A stretch of 64,000 bases of DNA from Pandoraea faecigallinarum (lineage in GTDB: Bacteria; Pseudomonadota; Gammaproteobacteria; Burkholderiales; Burkholderiaceae), in assembly GCF_001029105.3 (NCBI RefSeq), contig NZ_CP011808.2, positions 1-64,000 of the forward strand, given 5' to 3'. The position numbers and the translations under genes are program-made. Below, in pieces: positions 28,871 through 38,470 of this stretch. Below the pieces are notes generated by a model. It had not been told where the DNA came from, searched no databases, and saw only the letters and a program-made list of their open reading frames with translations. Every line of letters starts with the position of its first letter. Position 1 is the first letter of the stretch.

Positions 28871-30143
28871 CGCTGGTGGGTTTTTCGGCCTGCTCGTGGG
28901 CTTGCGCGAGCCGCTCGGTGGCTATCGCGGCCAGGTCGCGCCGCCCCGCGCGCGTGTAAGCTGTTACCGCCTTCTCGTAGACTTCGACAGCCCGCGTGTC
29001 GTGAGAAGCTGAGTAACCTTGCCCTGCCCTCATGTAAGCGTTTGCGGCCAACTCGTACTTGCCCGCGTTCTCGTAAGCTTGTGCGGCCCGCTCGTCGACT
29101 TGCGCAGCCAAACTATGCAGTCCGAGCGGCTTCGCCGCGTGCTCTTTTGCGGCCATCTCGTAGGTTGTTCCGGCCATCTCGTAGGCCGCGCGAGCGTCGC
29201 TGGCCATCGCGAAGGCCTTTTGGTCCAGACCAGCCCGGTTGTCTGCTTTCGCGGCCTGCTCGTAGGCCGTCGCAATTTGAGTGCAGATCTGCGCGACCCT
29301 CATGTAGGTGTTTGCGGCCTCCTCTTGCCGGCCGCCCTGCATATAGGCCGCTGCGGCCTGCGCATAGGCGGCCGCGACCTGCTCAGGCAAACCGGCGTCG
29401 TCGTAGATTCTCGCCGCCATCTCGTAGGCTTCTGCAGCCAGGCTGTGCCAATTGGGCCGGGTGCCGGGTGCTGCGACTTCCAAGTCGCTTTTTGCGGCGT
29501 GCGTGCAGGCTTGTGCAACGCTCAGGTAGATGGCTGCGGCCAGACGGGGTTCACCAGCCTGCGTGTAGACTCCCGCGACGCTCGCGCAGATTTCTAGGCC
29601 ATGCGCGTACCGTCCGTCCCGCGTGTAGGCGACTACGGCCTGTGCGTAGGCGTCCGCGGCCAGCTCGTCGCACTCTGAGGAGGGGTCGTCCCCCCCCTTA
29701 CCGAGATACATCGCGCCAGCCATACAATATCTGTCCGACTCCGCGAGGAATTGTAAAAACTCATGGTTTTTAGGCTTTGCGCCAAAGGTTTCCAGCAGCG
29801 CAGCTATCCCGCTGGGCGAGAGTCGTCCGGCCAGCGTGTTCACTGCCTCTTGGCGGCTTCCCGGAATCCAGTGAGTTTTCTGCTTCCGGTCATCCGCGAG
29901 CTTGCAAAGGGTTAAGGTGGCGAGGGCGCGCAGGTTCGTGGTTTTATCGCCGAGGTGGAACACCCAGTCGCAGAAGCTGTCAAACCCTCCCATGTGGGTG
30001 ATTTTGTCATAAGCCGCGAGGACGGCGTCCTCATCATCGAATTTAAGGTCGGCCAGCGCAACCTCGAACTCCTTGTGCCGGTCAGGAGACACGAGGGGGA
30101 CGGTACGAAAGAATCGGCGAATTGTGAGAAGACCGTCTACCAT
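28800..30143 (-). CDS. TPR/SNAP-like solenoid protein, effector-like, 3' end frameshifted
   Basis: 447 residues. After an N-terminal helical domain (residues 1-150) come at least nine helix pairs of the form A-x-x-Y-x-x-A-A (YAQAVVAYTRDGRYAHGLEI, YEMAARIYDDAGLPEQVAAA, YEKAVTAYTRAGRRDLAAIA). Such solenoids act as protein-binding scaffolds. The N-terminal domain is shared with 145-1497. The start at 30143 lacks a strong ribosome site; 30206 is an alternative. The last 30 codons are out of the original frame (see 28425-28870), so this product is truncated. It lies downstream of box copy 5. Confidence 0.7.
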   Translation of the reverse strand: MVDGLLTIRRFFRTVPLVSPDRHKEFEVALADLKFDDEDAVLAAYDKITHMGGFDSFCDWVFHLGDKTTNLRALATLTLCKLADDRKQKTHWIPGSRQEAVNTLAGRLSPSGIAALLETFGAKPKNHEFLQFLAESDRYCMAGAMYLGKGGDDPSSECDELAADAYAQAVVAYTRDGRYAHGLEICASVAGVYTQAGEPRLAAAIYLSVAQACTHAAKSDLEVAAPGTRPNWHSLAAEAYEMAARIYDDAGLPEQVAAAYAQAAAAYMQGGRQEEAANTYMRVAQICTQIATAYEQAAKADNRAGLDQKAFAMASDARAAYEMAGTTYEMAAKEHAAKPLGLHSLAAQVDERAAQAYENAGKYELAANAYMRAGQGYSASHDTRAVEVYEKAVTAYTRAGRRDLAAIATERLAQAHEQAEKPTSGTRKVTGELRKMRSERLSISRSQ

Positions 30144-30294
30144 AAGTGAATTCTTGCACACGCCGCAGGAATGTCGATGGCGACCCACATGAGCCGCCAT
30201 CCGCACGACGCCATCTTGGCGCCGCGCGTGTAACGCTTGCGAAAAAGCGCTGCTTCCGCGGTGCCGTTGCGCAGACCGTGACGACAGTCATGCG

Positions 30295-30342
30295 GTCATT
30301 GTCCACATCCCCGGTCCGCGCGGCCTCCGGCGGACACCTGAA
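30295..30342 (-). promoter_or_regulatory. Shared dyad promoter box, copy 5
   Basis: Minus strand TTCAGGTGTCCGCC, 25 bases, GACAATGAC, about 150 bases upstream of the second solenoid gene. The conjugation remnant ends within a few bases of the box, so a recombination joint lies here. Confidence 0.75.
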
Positions 30343-30344
30343 TT

Positions 30345-30958
30345 CGTTCCCGACGCGCGCTTCGGCCCGTGGGCATCGATGGCCTTCGTCTGCGCTGTGT
30401 CGGCGAAAAAGACGGCGCGAGGGCGTGCGGCCTCAATGATCTTCATTATGTCCAGTATTGGCGCGCGCGTTTCGCGCCCGCCTCGTCAATGAACACGACC
30501 GGCTTGCCGTCGATATGCTTGTCTTTGGCCTTGAGCATCGATTGCCGTGTGCGGGCCTCGATGCGTTCGCCTTCAAGGGCCGTCTTCTGGCTCCCGTAGG
30601 GCGCAAGCGCCGTCACGCGGTAGCCGCGTTCCTCGAGTCGCGCCTTTGCCGAATGTGTCATGAAACTTTTGCCAATGCCCGCGAAACCGGGCACGGCCAT
30701 CCATCGGTTGCGCGTATCAGCGATGCGCACAACGGCCTGCGCCCGCTCGGGGATCCCGCAGGAAGGAGCCTCGACACGAGGCTCGGCGCGCCGCGCAAAA
30801 ACCCGCCCCGACACTTTTGCGACCGAGACCGCCTGCACGCGGGTTTTACGCACGACTTCCAGGGGGTTCGCCCGCCGTACCCCGGCGAAGAGCGCGCCGT
30901 CCCGCTCTCGAGAGGCTGTCCAAGCCAGGGTGTGTGGGAACGTCGGCAGGCCACTCAT
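30345..30958 (-). pseudogene. Conjugative relaxase/helicase (TraI/MobA-type) fragment
   Basis: A Walker A (VPGFAGIGKSFMTHSAK) and Walker B (GKPVVFIDEAGA) with LEERGYRVTALAPYGSQKTA between them match the RecD-like helicase part of TraI-type relaxases. After a frameshift near 30470 the sequence continues ILDIMKIIEAARPRAVFFAD and TAQTKAIDAHG. Relaxase domain and helicase C-terminus are absent. It shows that a conjugative element was once present. Confidence 0.75.
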
Positions 30959-31114
30959 CAGTTATACCGCACCGCCAAGCGGCGACAGCTGCCGCACCGA
31001 GGGGGAGGCCACTGTGATTTATCTCAGGTGACGGCGAGTGGGCCCCCCACTATTCTGGCGTCGCGTCAACAGCCACCGTCTTGAACCGCACGTCTTTGAA
31101 GTAGGAGATACCTC

Positions 31115-31267
31115 ATGTCTGAACTCCTCATGGCGGAATCCACGCTCCGCGACGAACTTGGCAAGTTTTTCATCCCCACCGGAGATGCGTTCACGTCCTT
31201 TGTGCCAAGCGTCGTCGAACACGTCCAATATGCCGCTCAGTATGTGGCGGCCATGGGGATCGGCTGA
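31115..31267 (+). CDS. Hypothetical 50-aa protein
   Basis: A frame MSELLMAESTLRDELGKFF ending VEHVQYAAQYVAAMGIG, with GTAGGAGA at a suitable distance upstream. Soluble and helical by composition. A single TCAGGTG half-site lies about 90 bases upstream but no -10 at the fixed spacing. No family recognised. Confidence 0.45.
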   Translation: MSELLMAESTLRDELGKFFIPTGDAFTSFVPSVVEHVQYAAQYVAAMGIG

Positions 31268-31519
31268 CGGGCACACGCACGCGCGTTGCGAGGCGAGCGG
31301 CGCGGCACCGTCGGCGCCGCGCCACTCACGACAGCCGGTGTGCGCCAAAGTATCGGCTCGCCTGATTGCAGGGGAAGAGCCAACCCGCTGGCGCGATAAG
31401 CAGCTTCGCCGACGGCTACGGGTCATCGCGCTAGCAGCACTGATGACCGTCGAATTCTATGAGGGTCTGGTATCTCTGCTGTTTAGGGTTAAGCAGACGC
31501 TTCACAACGATTCAACATC

Positions 31520-31873
31520 ATGAGTATCAAATCAGCCGCACCCGCGGTAATCGCAATCGCCATTTTCGCGGCCGCATCGGCGGGATGCGCCAAAGACCCG
31601 TGCCAGTCCCTCCTTTGCATGACGGGGAAAGTGCAGGGTGGGATCATCGGCAATGGCAGCATCAAGGACGGTTGCGCCCAAGGCATCGCCGATTTCGAGT
31701 CCATCATCAAGATGCGCGACGGACACATGGACCGTGCCGCGACGGCTGATGCCCGCCGCGCCTATCTGAATTCGTGCGGCGACGCGGCGTCCAACGCGGC
31801 AGCCATCGACGAGATTATTTCTCGTTTCGGAACTGCCACCCTGGAAGGGGATCCAGGCCGGGACCGCCGATAA
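31520..31873 (+). CDS. TrbM-like conjugal-transfer lipoprotein (tentative)
   Basis: 117 residues. A lipoprotein signal peptide (hydrophobic run then AASAGC, modified Cys at 23) is followed by CQSLLCMTGKVQGG and DGCAQGIADFESII, resembling the Cys-rich core of TrbM/KikA-type transfer proteins that act in the periplasm. The last 15 residues differ and the adjacent frame continues in family style (KDIALVCLFESALG), so a 3' frameshift is likely. Sits beside the TraI fragment, supporting a conjugation origin. Confidence 0.5.
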   Translation: MSIKSAAPAVIAIAIFAAASAGCAKDPCQSLLCMTGKVQGGIIGNGSIKDGCAQGIADFESIIKMRDGHMDRAATADARRAYLNSCGDAASNAAAIDEIISRFGTATLEGDPGRDRR

Positions 31874-32249
31874 GGATATCGCCCTCGTCTGCCTCTTCGA
31901 GTCCGCGCTCGGCGCACGCAAAAGCGGGAAATGCCTGCCCCCGTCATCGAGGTCGCCACGCCGCCACTCGCGCACTTCGGACATTCACGCAGAAGCACCA
32001 TCAAGAGCGTTTCGCGCCTGGGGCATACCAATGCCTGCGCGTCGCCTTCTCGAACGGCTTTCCAAAATCGCGGTTGACTGCGTCGCAAGCCGGGCACCGC
32101 GTCGCAGTAGTTTCGTGCTTCGACGGCTGCGACGCACACTGCGAGGCCACCGCCCCTCGTCAAGGCCTACTTCGAGCCCCACTTCGAGGCCCGCGCCAGC
32201 GCAGACCGGCAGGCCCCCCCCTCCTCTGCCTGTCGCGCCGGCCACTCAC

Positions 32250-32297
32250 TTCAGGTGTCCACCCGATGGCAGCGACTCAGCGACGCCCGACAATAAG
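32250..32297 (+). promoter_or_regulatory. Shared dyad promoter box, copy 6
   Basis: TTCAGGTGTCCACC, 25 bases, GACAATAAG. It is 400 bases upstream of the phosphatase-family gene at 32700, with a short frame (32336) between them. Confidence 0.75.
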
Positions 32298-32335
32298 CGC
32301 AGGGCGTCGCGGCGTTTGCCGCGCGCGTCACCGCC

Positions 32336-32578
32336 ATGGAGCTCGCGCACAGCGCCCGCGACCTCGTGTGCTCGACGCCAGCAGGCTTGGGCACCCGCAC
32401 GCAAGATCGGCTGGCCGCCTTCGTGTACAACACGATCGCCACCGTGCTTGGCGGGCGTGCGTTGCTGCGCGACGACAAGCGCGCGCACCCCGGCGACGCT
32501 GCCGCGCAGCATCCACTCGGTGACCGGCGCCGCGCTTGGCGCCAGGCCGAGCGACCCGGCGAACACCGGGCGCTGTGA
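32336..32578 (+). CDS. Short frame directly after box 6 (possible effector remnant)
   Basis: 80 codons: MELAHSARDLVCSTPAGLGT then RLAAFVYNTIATVLGGRALL; the C-terminal half is Arg/Ala-rich and less protein-like. It may be the 5' remnant of another box-driven gene or simply leader sequence of the gene at 32700. Uncertain. Confidence 0.3.
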   Translation: MELAHSARDLVCSTPAGLGTRTQDRLAAFVYNTIATVLGGRALLRDDKRAHPGDAAAQHPLGDRRRAWRQAERPGEHRAL

Positions 32579-32699
32579 ACAGCTTGCCGCCCCGCGGGGT
32601 TTGCCTGACGTCCCGCTGTGCAGCCGCGTATGTCGCGCCAATGGGCTGGGCCGTGCGTGCCTAGCGCCCGTTCTCTTCTTAGCATCCCTGACCCGAACC

Positions 32700-34784
32700 A
32701 TGGACGTGGAGTTCAAATTGCACCGAGCGCCCCGGCTCCGGCCCCAGGAAGGCGAAAACCCTGACGAGTCGTATGCGAAGACAGTCGATGTGACCAGCCA
32801 GGCACTGAATGACCTTAAGTCGGAACTGCCCACGTTTGTCGCGCAATTACGGACGGCCCTGGAGGACGTGAAGGATGACGGGCGCAGCCACGACCTTGTC
32901 AGTCTGCAGGACTGCCAAGACAAGCTGGCCAAGCTCGAGGCTGCGCTCAAAGACGTGACGCCCGAGCACCCCATCGGTAACCGTGATGCGCCGGAGCGGG
33001 CCAAACCCACCTTTGAATCATTGTTTGAATCACTGTCTGGCGCGGCAGCCGCGTTGGACAAGGTTCGTCAGGAAATAATGGATAAGGGCAAGCAAATGGA
33101 GCCGCAGGCGCCGGGTTGGGCGACAAAGTTGCTCAAGAAGGTGGGCGCTTTCCTGGGTCTTGTCGTCGCCGCGTGTGTTTTCGTGGGCGTTTTCGTTGGT
33201 GTATCGCACCTCGCCATTCCGCTCACAGCGGCATACGCGCTCGCCGGCACGGCGGCGACGCTCATCGCTGCCGCGGGCATCGCGTCACAATGCAGCGCGG
33301 CGAGTCGCCTGACCGACTACGCCGCCCGTCAGGTCGAGTACGCCAACCGCCAAAGGGCGTACGCTGAGTACCAAATGGACAACGCCGAGCCGCTACAGGC
33401 GCGGGACGCGCAACTCAACAGCCTCAGAGCGTTAATGATTCGTGCGGAAAGGGATCTGACGATTGCCAATATTCAGGGCCTGCTGACGGAGAAAGCCCGC
33501 CAATATTTTTCCGCCCTGCTCACGCCCTGCGAAGTTGACTCGTTGGGCAACCCGTTGGCAGCGGGTGAGCGAACTGGCCGCGGCCCCAAGACGGTGGCGT
33601 TGGGTGATGGCGATGGAAGTGACTTTCGCGTGCTGCTGGCAGCGATTTTGAGCGGCCACGTGTCGCTCCCCGCAGAGGAGCAAGCTGTTTTGGCCAAGTG
33701 CCTGCAGGCGGAGGCGGATTGCCGACGAACACCTGACGGACTTATAGCGTTTCAGAAAAATGGAGACCTTCATGCGGCATTGGACCGCCTGGCGCACCAG
33801 GCGGTCTACCGAGACGGGCTCGATACCCTAATATTTATCGGTGATGTATGTCACGACAGATTTTCGACGAACAGGGACGCCAGTCGCGTCATCCGAGAGG
33901 CCCTGCACGCGCGTGGAGCCGTCTTTCTTCTGGGCAATCACGACGATTATCGCTCGACGGCGGCGAACGATTCCGAAAAAACGCCGATGTTTGGCGACTT
34001 TGCCAAGAATAAAGAAACCGCTAAGGTGTGGCACCAGCACCAAAAGGACGTCTTTGTACGCATTTATTACTCGCCGGACACCGGCCTGTTAGGCGTGCAC
34101 CACGGACTACGTTTGGCACCGGGCCCTACCATCCAGACCCCGTGGGGCTTTGTCAAATTCACCGACAACCCAGAGGTGCTCGTGAGGGCCATTCAAAACA
34201 ACGATTTTCTGCCCATGCCAACCGCCGCGCGCGATCTCACCCTCCACCAAAAAATCCAGTTGCTGATGTCGTTAAGCGAAGATGATGCGGAACGTCTGAA
34301 CGTTGACTTGAATGACATGGAGCGCACGCTGCCCGCCTGCACGGCCGCCGGCTGGGACGAGAAGGCCGAGAAAGAGGTGAAAGAGTGGTTAGAGGACGCA
34401 GAGAGGAATTTGCTCGGTGGCTGGACAGCGGTGTTGGAGCGCTATCATTCCGACGAGCACAAGGTTTTCCAGCTAACCAATTTCCGGCCCACTATTGCAC
34501 AGACTCGGGCACTGGCCAAGGCCTTGAAGAACCCCGACCGTCCGGTAACCTTTCTCAAAGGCCATCATGAGTACCAAGAAAGCGGCGATCAGGTGATATC
34601 GGGCAATGCGCGCGCAAAGGCTGTCGCGTTCCGTCCCGTTGCATACGCGATCCTTTGCGGCCCCGCCCCGCCGCCCGGGGCGGAGAACCCCCTGGCCAAA
34701 CGCGCAGGCAATCCGTGGGAAGCATTGCCGCGCTTCCCCGCTGAGAAATTGGTCCGGGAGTCGAGCGGGAAGGTGGCCGGTTGA
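32700..34784 (+). CDS. Membrane-hairpin calcineurin-like metallophosphatase
   Basis: 694 residues. N-terminal helical domain (about 25-145, including LQDCQDKLAKLEAAL), a hydrophobic hairpin (about 148-196, LGLVVAACVFVGVFVG and AYALAGTAATLIAAAG), a charged coiled segment, then a metallophosphoesterase domain. Metal-binding motifs in order: GDGDGSD (about 301), IGDVCHDRF (about 380), LGNHDD (about 412), VHHG (about 467) and KGHHEY (about 621), all needed for a two-metal phosphatase. The same architecture occurs at 58086-59996; the gene at 52786 has the N-terminal part only. Substrate unknown. A membrane- or host-membrane-targeted phosphatase is inference. Confidence 0.8.
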   Translation: MDVEFKLHRAPRLRPQEGENPDESYAKTVDVTSQALNDLKSELPTFVAQLRTALEDVKDDGRSHDLVSLQDCQDKLAKLEAALKDVTPEHPIGNRDAPERAKPTFESLFESLSGAAAALDKVRQEIMDKGKQMEPQAPGWATKLLKKVGAFLGLVVAACVFVGVFVGVSHLAIPLTAAYALAGTAATLIAAAGIASQCSAASRLTDYAARQVEYANRQRAYAEYQMDNAEPLQARDAQLNSLRALMIRAERDLTIANIQGLLTEKARQYFSALLTPCEVDSLGNPLAAGERTGRGPKTVALGDGDGSDFRVLLAAILSGHVSLPAEEQAVLAKCLQAEADCRRTPDGLIAFQKNGDLHAALDRLAHQAVYRDGLDTLIFIGDVCHDRFSTNRDASRVIREALHARGAVFLLGNHDDYRSTAANDSEKTPMFGDFAKNKETAKVWHQHQKDVFVRIYYSPDTGLLGVHHGLRLAPGPTIQTPWGFVKFTDNPEVLVRAIQNNDFLPMPTAARDLTLHQKIQLLMSLSEDDAERLNVDLNDMERTLPACTAAGWDEKAEKEVKEWLEDAERNLLGGWTAVLERYHSDEHKVFQLTNFRPTIAQTRALAKALKNPDRPVTFLKGHHEYQESGDQVISGNARAKAVAFRPVAYAILCGPAPPPGAENPLAKRAGNPWEALPRFPAEKLVRESSGKVAG

Positions 34785-35078
34785 CGCACAAAGCACTGCC
34801 GCCTTGACGGTATGCCAGCGCTTCATCGGGAACAGCCCCCGTGAATCCATGTCCGACGCCATCCTCAAGCAGGACACATCCAGAGCAACCCGGTCGGCGT
34901 GCCGGCCAGGATCCGGCAGACGGACTGCCGTGCAAAAGGCCCGCGACAAGAAAGAGTACACCGCCGCAATCCTCACGCCATCACGACGTACGGCTTTCCC
35001 TCGGGCTTGCCCCACAAGCGCGCTCCCCGGCTCCCACAGGCAAGCGCCGATGTGATGGCATGATGTGCCCCGCCACCC
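34785..35078. other. Intergenic region
   Basis: About 290 bases between the phosphatase gene and the convergent VUT gene. A 68-codon frame from 34849 is Arg/Ser/Thr-rich and unconvincing. No terminator hairpin was identified. Confidence 0.35.
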
Positions 35079-35564
35079 CTAGGCGGGTCGTGCGCGGCGA
35101 AATACGAGCCACGACCAGATCGCGCCCCCCGCCACCTTGGCAAGGAACTGTAAGCCTGCAATCGTCGGGAATACCGTGCCGAACGCGATCAGAGGGAAAA
35201 TCAAAGAATCGAGCGCTGCGCCGGCAACGTTCGCGCCATTCGCACGCGCCAGCACCGGATAGCGCCGCGTACTTTGAAACACGACGGCACTCGCTGCGGC
35301 CGCCGCACTAAACGCCACGAGCGAGGCCACGGAAACGATCCCCGAGGCCGGATTGAGCAGATAACTGATGATCCCCGCACCAGCGATAAGGCCGGCCATG
35401 CGGGCCCACAGCGCACGCCCACGCCAGTCCAGATGCAGCCGGTCCCGGATAGCGAGGTCAAGACCAATCAGCAGGAAAGCGTTGAACGGCGTGGAGACAG
35501 GGCCGAAATGCGCTACGCTCAGATTGGCCGCGGCGACGGCCGTAATATAGATCAAGACGTACAT
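35079..35564 (-). CDS. VUT-family (YhhQ-like) membrane transporter
   Basis: 161 residues with five to six hydrophobic helices (MYVLIYITAVAAANLSVAHF, FNAFLLIGLDLAIRDRLH, GANVAGAALDSLIFPLIAFG). The pattern AANL then DLAIRD and NVAGAALDSLIF is that of VUT proteins (PF02592), which include queuosine-precursor transporters; short versions occur in phages and plasmids. The start at MYVLIY was chosen because upstream codons are unconserved and hydrophilic. Transport of a 7-deazaguanine precursor is known for relatives, not shown here. Confidence 0.8.
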   Translation of the reverse strand: MYVLIYITAVAAANLSVAHFGPVSTPFNAFLLIGLDLAIRDRLHLDWRGRALWARMAGLIAGAGIISYLLNPASGIVSVASLVAFSAAAAASAVVFQSTRRYPVLARANGANVAGAALDSLIFPLIAFGTVFPTIAGLQFLAKVAGGAIWSWLVFRRARPA

Positions 35565-35759
35565 AATTTCGTTGTAACCCTTCGTTTTCACAGACTGGTG
35601 GCGTGACGCGTGGGATTCGCGGGCGTCGTTTCGCTCAGGCGGTATCGGCAAGTCGGCGATTGGCCGAGCGCGGGAGCGCGTGATGTCGTGGCGAACGCGG
35701 CTGGCGTCCGACGGATGCACTTGGCCGCCGTTGCGTGTCTGCCCGCACGCCATCGGCCA

Positions 35760-37580
35760 TCACATCGGCCAAAAAATCGGCACGAGCGCGACAGTGATAA
35801 CCCCAGCAATCACCGCCATGGGCGTGCCGATCCTGATGAAGTCCCACAGCTTGTAATTGCCCGCACTGCTGACCAATGCGTTGACCGGCGTTGCGATGGG
35901 CGACATGTATGAGGCGCTCGACGCAATAGCCACGGTAATCGCGAACGGGTACGGCGACCAGCCCATATGCTCGGCCATCGTGACCGCGACCGGCGCCATG
36001 AGCACCACGGTCGGCGTGCTGGCGATCACCATCCCGACTCCGAGGGTCAGCGCAAACACGGCGGCCACCATGCTGCGCGGGCCCCACTGGCTCGTGACCT
36101 GCACCAGCGTGTTGACCACCAGATCGACACCTCCGGTGTGCTGCAAGGCGATCGCAAACGGCAGCATCCCGACGATCAATATGATGCTGCGCCAATTGAT
36201 CGCACGATACGCAGAGTCCAGCGTGACACAGCCGAACAACCCCATAAGCAGGCAGCCCACCAGTCCCGCGAGCGCGGTGGGCACCCCCGGGGTGAGCATC
36301 AAAATTACCGTGAGCGCCAGACAGCCGAGCGCCTGAAGCGATTTGTGAGGCACGGGCACCAACGTTTCACTCTCGACGGGCATCGCCAAACATACGATGT
36401 CGCGCTCGACCGACTGCATCGCGAAGATGCTGTTCCATGTTCCCACGACCAGCAACGTGTCACCGACTTTCAGACGCACCGTTCGCAGCCCTTGTTTGAT
36501 CGGCCCTCGCCTGCGACGCAGCCCCACAACGGTCACGCCGTGACGTTGCAACACCGATTTGCTCGCCAACACGCCGATCAGCCGGGAGTCCGGTGGCACG
36601 ATCACTTCGGCCATGCCGACGTCGTGCGTCTGATCCATGAAGTATGCGCCCGACATCGGCAGTTCGGACAGGCCGTAATGTGCACAGAACGACCCGACAT
36701 TGAACGCGGCCGCGTCCGCGTCGAGCAGCAACACGTCGTCCGCAGCGATCGTGGTCTGCGCCGTGCCCAACATGACGAGCTCGCCCATGCCAACGTATCG
36801 CTCCACGGCGACCACGTGGGCGCCGCCGTCCCCATAGTCCAGATCGAACGTGCCAAGCGTCTGCCCCACGAGCGGCGAGTCGCTCCCCACGCCAAGCCGG
36901 AACGCGCGACCGGCAAGCGAATAGCGCTCGACCCATGCTTGCATCGTCGGGCGCGGCTGGGGGCTTGACACCTTCTTGCCGCTCAGCGAGCGCCGGGTGA
37001 CCAACATGTAAGCAATGGCGGCGATGAGAATCGGCCCCCCGACGCACGACAAGGCAAAGAAACTGACGCCTTCATGGCCGCGATAGATCAAGGCGCTATT
37101 GGCCACGAGATTCGACGACGTCGCCAGCGTCAGCATGCCGCTCGTCATTGCCGCAACCCCAATCGGCATGACGAGGCGGCTATAGGCGATGTTCGACTTG
37201 CGCGCGATGTTCAGCACGATGGGCAGGAAGATCACCACAACGGCCGACGGGCTCATGATGGCGCCCAGCATGCCGACGATGCCCATGAGCAACGCGACAA
37301 GCCGCGACTCGTTCGCCGCGCCGCGCCGCACCAGATATTCGCCGAGACGATGTGCGACGCCGGCACGAACAAGACCGTCGCCGATCACGAAAAGCGTCGC
37401 AATCAGCAGGACGTTTGGATTCGAAAAGCCCGCGAGCGCTTGCGGCAGGCTGACAATGCCCAACGCGGGCAGCATCACGATCATGATCAGCGCCACGGCA
37501 TCGGCGCGCGGACGCCCCACAATAAACATTACGAGGGCGCTGCATAGCAGGCCGAAGGTCAACAGGAGATCGCTAGGCAT
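35760..37580 (-). CDS. SLC13/DASS-family permease with RCK_C domains
   Basis: 606 residues. Two transmembrane halves (about 1-195 and 400-606) flank a cytoplasmic region with two TrkA-C (RCK_C) modules (GVGSDSPLVGQTLGTFDLDY and VPPDSRLIGVLASKSVLQRH). The membrane motifs (LQALAGFSNPNVLLIATLFV, IGVAAMTSGMLTLATSSNL, MVIASTPTVVLMAPVA, SYMSPIATPVNALV) match SLC13-type anion/sulfate or dicarboxylate carriers. Substrate cannot be assigned. It is one of few intact housekeeping-like genes here. A degenerate shared box lies 256 bases upstream. Confidence 0.88.
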   Translation of the reverse strand: MPSDLLLTFGLLCSALVMFIVGRPRADAVALIMIVMLPALGIVSLPQALAGFSNPNVLLIATLFVIGDGLVRAGVAHRLGEYLVRRGAANESRLVALLMGIVGMLGAIMSPSAVVVIFLPIVLNIARKSNIAYSRLVMPIGVAAMTSGMLTLATSSNLVANSALIYRGHEGVSFFALSCVGGPILIAAIAYMLVTRRSLSGKKVSSPQPRPTMQAWVERYSLAGRAFRLGVGSDSPLVGQTLGTFDLDYGDGGAHVVAVERYVGMGELVMLGTAQTTIAADDVLLLDADAAAFNVGSFCAHYGLSELPMSGAYFMDQTHDVGMAEVIVPPDSRLIGVLASKSVLQRHGVTVVGLRRRRGPIKQGLRTVRLKVGDTLLVVGTWNSIFAMQSVERDIVCLAMPVESETLVPVPHKSLQALGCLALTVILMLTPGVPTALAGLVGCLLMGLFGCVTLDSAYRAINWRSIILIVGMLPFAIALQHTGGVDLVVNTLVQVTSQWGPRSMVAAVFALTLGVGMVIASTPTVVLMAPVAVTMAEHMGWSPYPFAITVAIASSASYMSPIATPVNALVSSAGNYKLWDFIRIGTPMAVIAGVITVALVPIFWPM

Positions 37581-37835
37581 GGTGGGATGAGCTGTTCGAT
37601 GTCGCGAAATAAAGCGGCGCGATACTCACGGCATGGCCTTGCCGGTGCGCGTATCGACGTACGGTTCCACAATGCGGAATGGTACCCGCCCGTCTGTGTC
37701 GACGGGCCGAAAACCTTGTCCAGTTCGAGGGCTCATCGACGCTTCGCTGGCCACCCTGCCGTCAACGTGGTGGCGAGGCGCGAATGCCTACCACCTTTGG
37801 TACGACCTTAAGCGCGGCGCAGCGAATGTTGTGCT

Positions 37836-37883
37836 GTCATTGTGGGCAAACGCGCATTAGCCGCCCACGGGTAAATACTTGAG
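37836..37883 (-). promoter_or_regulatory. Shared dyad promoter box, copy 7 (degenerate)
   Basis: Minus strand CTCAAGTATTTACC, 25 bases, CACAATGAC. The -10 block and spacing are kept but the dyad is eroded. The next minus-strand gene is the SLC13 permease at 37580; no effector-like gene lies between, so its target may be lost. Confidence 0.45.
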
Positions 37884-37982
37884 TGTCCGTCCTCGCGATC
37901 CCAATTCCCCCGATCGCGCGAAAATCCTGGGTCCCCATGCGCAGTCAGGCTCAACGTTTGTGTGGCAACGCCTGACCGGCGC

Positions 37983-38303
37983 TCAGTGCGGTCTGAGCGC
38001 GGCGCTTATGAACACGTGGAGATGATCGAGATAGGCGTCCACATCGGGATTGCGCTCCTCAGTCACGGCCTGCTGCACGGCTTCGGCACTCCAAGGAACC
38101 ATCGTGACCGCGTTGTTGATGGCATTGAGAAGATCACGAAAAGCAACGCCGGCAAAACGCGAATGGAGTTGCTCGGTTCGCACGACATAGGCAACAAGCA
38201 TCGGCGATAAGCATCCAATGTTCGTCAGGTCCGTCGGATCCTCGATCGCACCGAGTTCCTCGTACGTCATTTGCTTGATTTCCTCGAAAGTTAGCCGTGC
38301 CAT
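37983..38303 (-). CDS. Hypothetical 106-aa protein under the shared promoter box
   Basis: A soluble helical protein, MARLTFEEIKQMTYEELGAI then LTNIGCLSPMLVAYVVRTEQ and FRDLLNAINNAVTMVPW. No membrane helix or known domain. Downstream of box copy 8 with a leader of about 160 bases; no strong ribosome site. Its size and orphan position resemble small secreted proteins, but that is conjecture. Confidence 0.65.
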   Translation of the reverse strand: MARLTFEEIKQMTYEELGAIEDPTDLTNIGCLSPMLVAYVVRTEQLHSRFAGVAFRDLLNAINNAVTMVPWSAEAVQQAVTEERNPDVDAYLDHLHVFISAALRPH

Positions 38304-38470
38304 ATCGAATTGTTTTTTCGGTTAGCTGGGTTTGGCGAGCACTCGCGCGACCTGCGTTTCGCGCTCGCATTGTTAGGGGCAATCCCCGGGCCCCTCGGGT
38401 GTCATCTGGTCGTCTCGCCGCGCGCCGTCGCATTGTCCTGCGCGAGCCGAACCACGGTGGGGGACTTGCG

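Noticed and set aside
31024..31070. TCAGGTG half-site upstream of the 50-aa gene at 31115
   Set aside because: Only one half of the dyad and no -10 at the 25-base position, so not counted as a box.
33726..33742. TCAGGTGTTCG match inside the phosphatase gene at 32700
   Set aside because: Right half-site and -10 block are missing; coincidental.
36460..37047. Long minus-strand frame inside the SLC13 gene
   Set aside because: Arg/His-rich out-of-frame reading of a well-supported permease.
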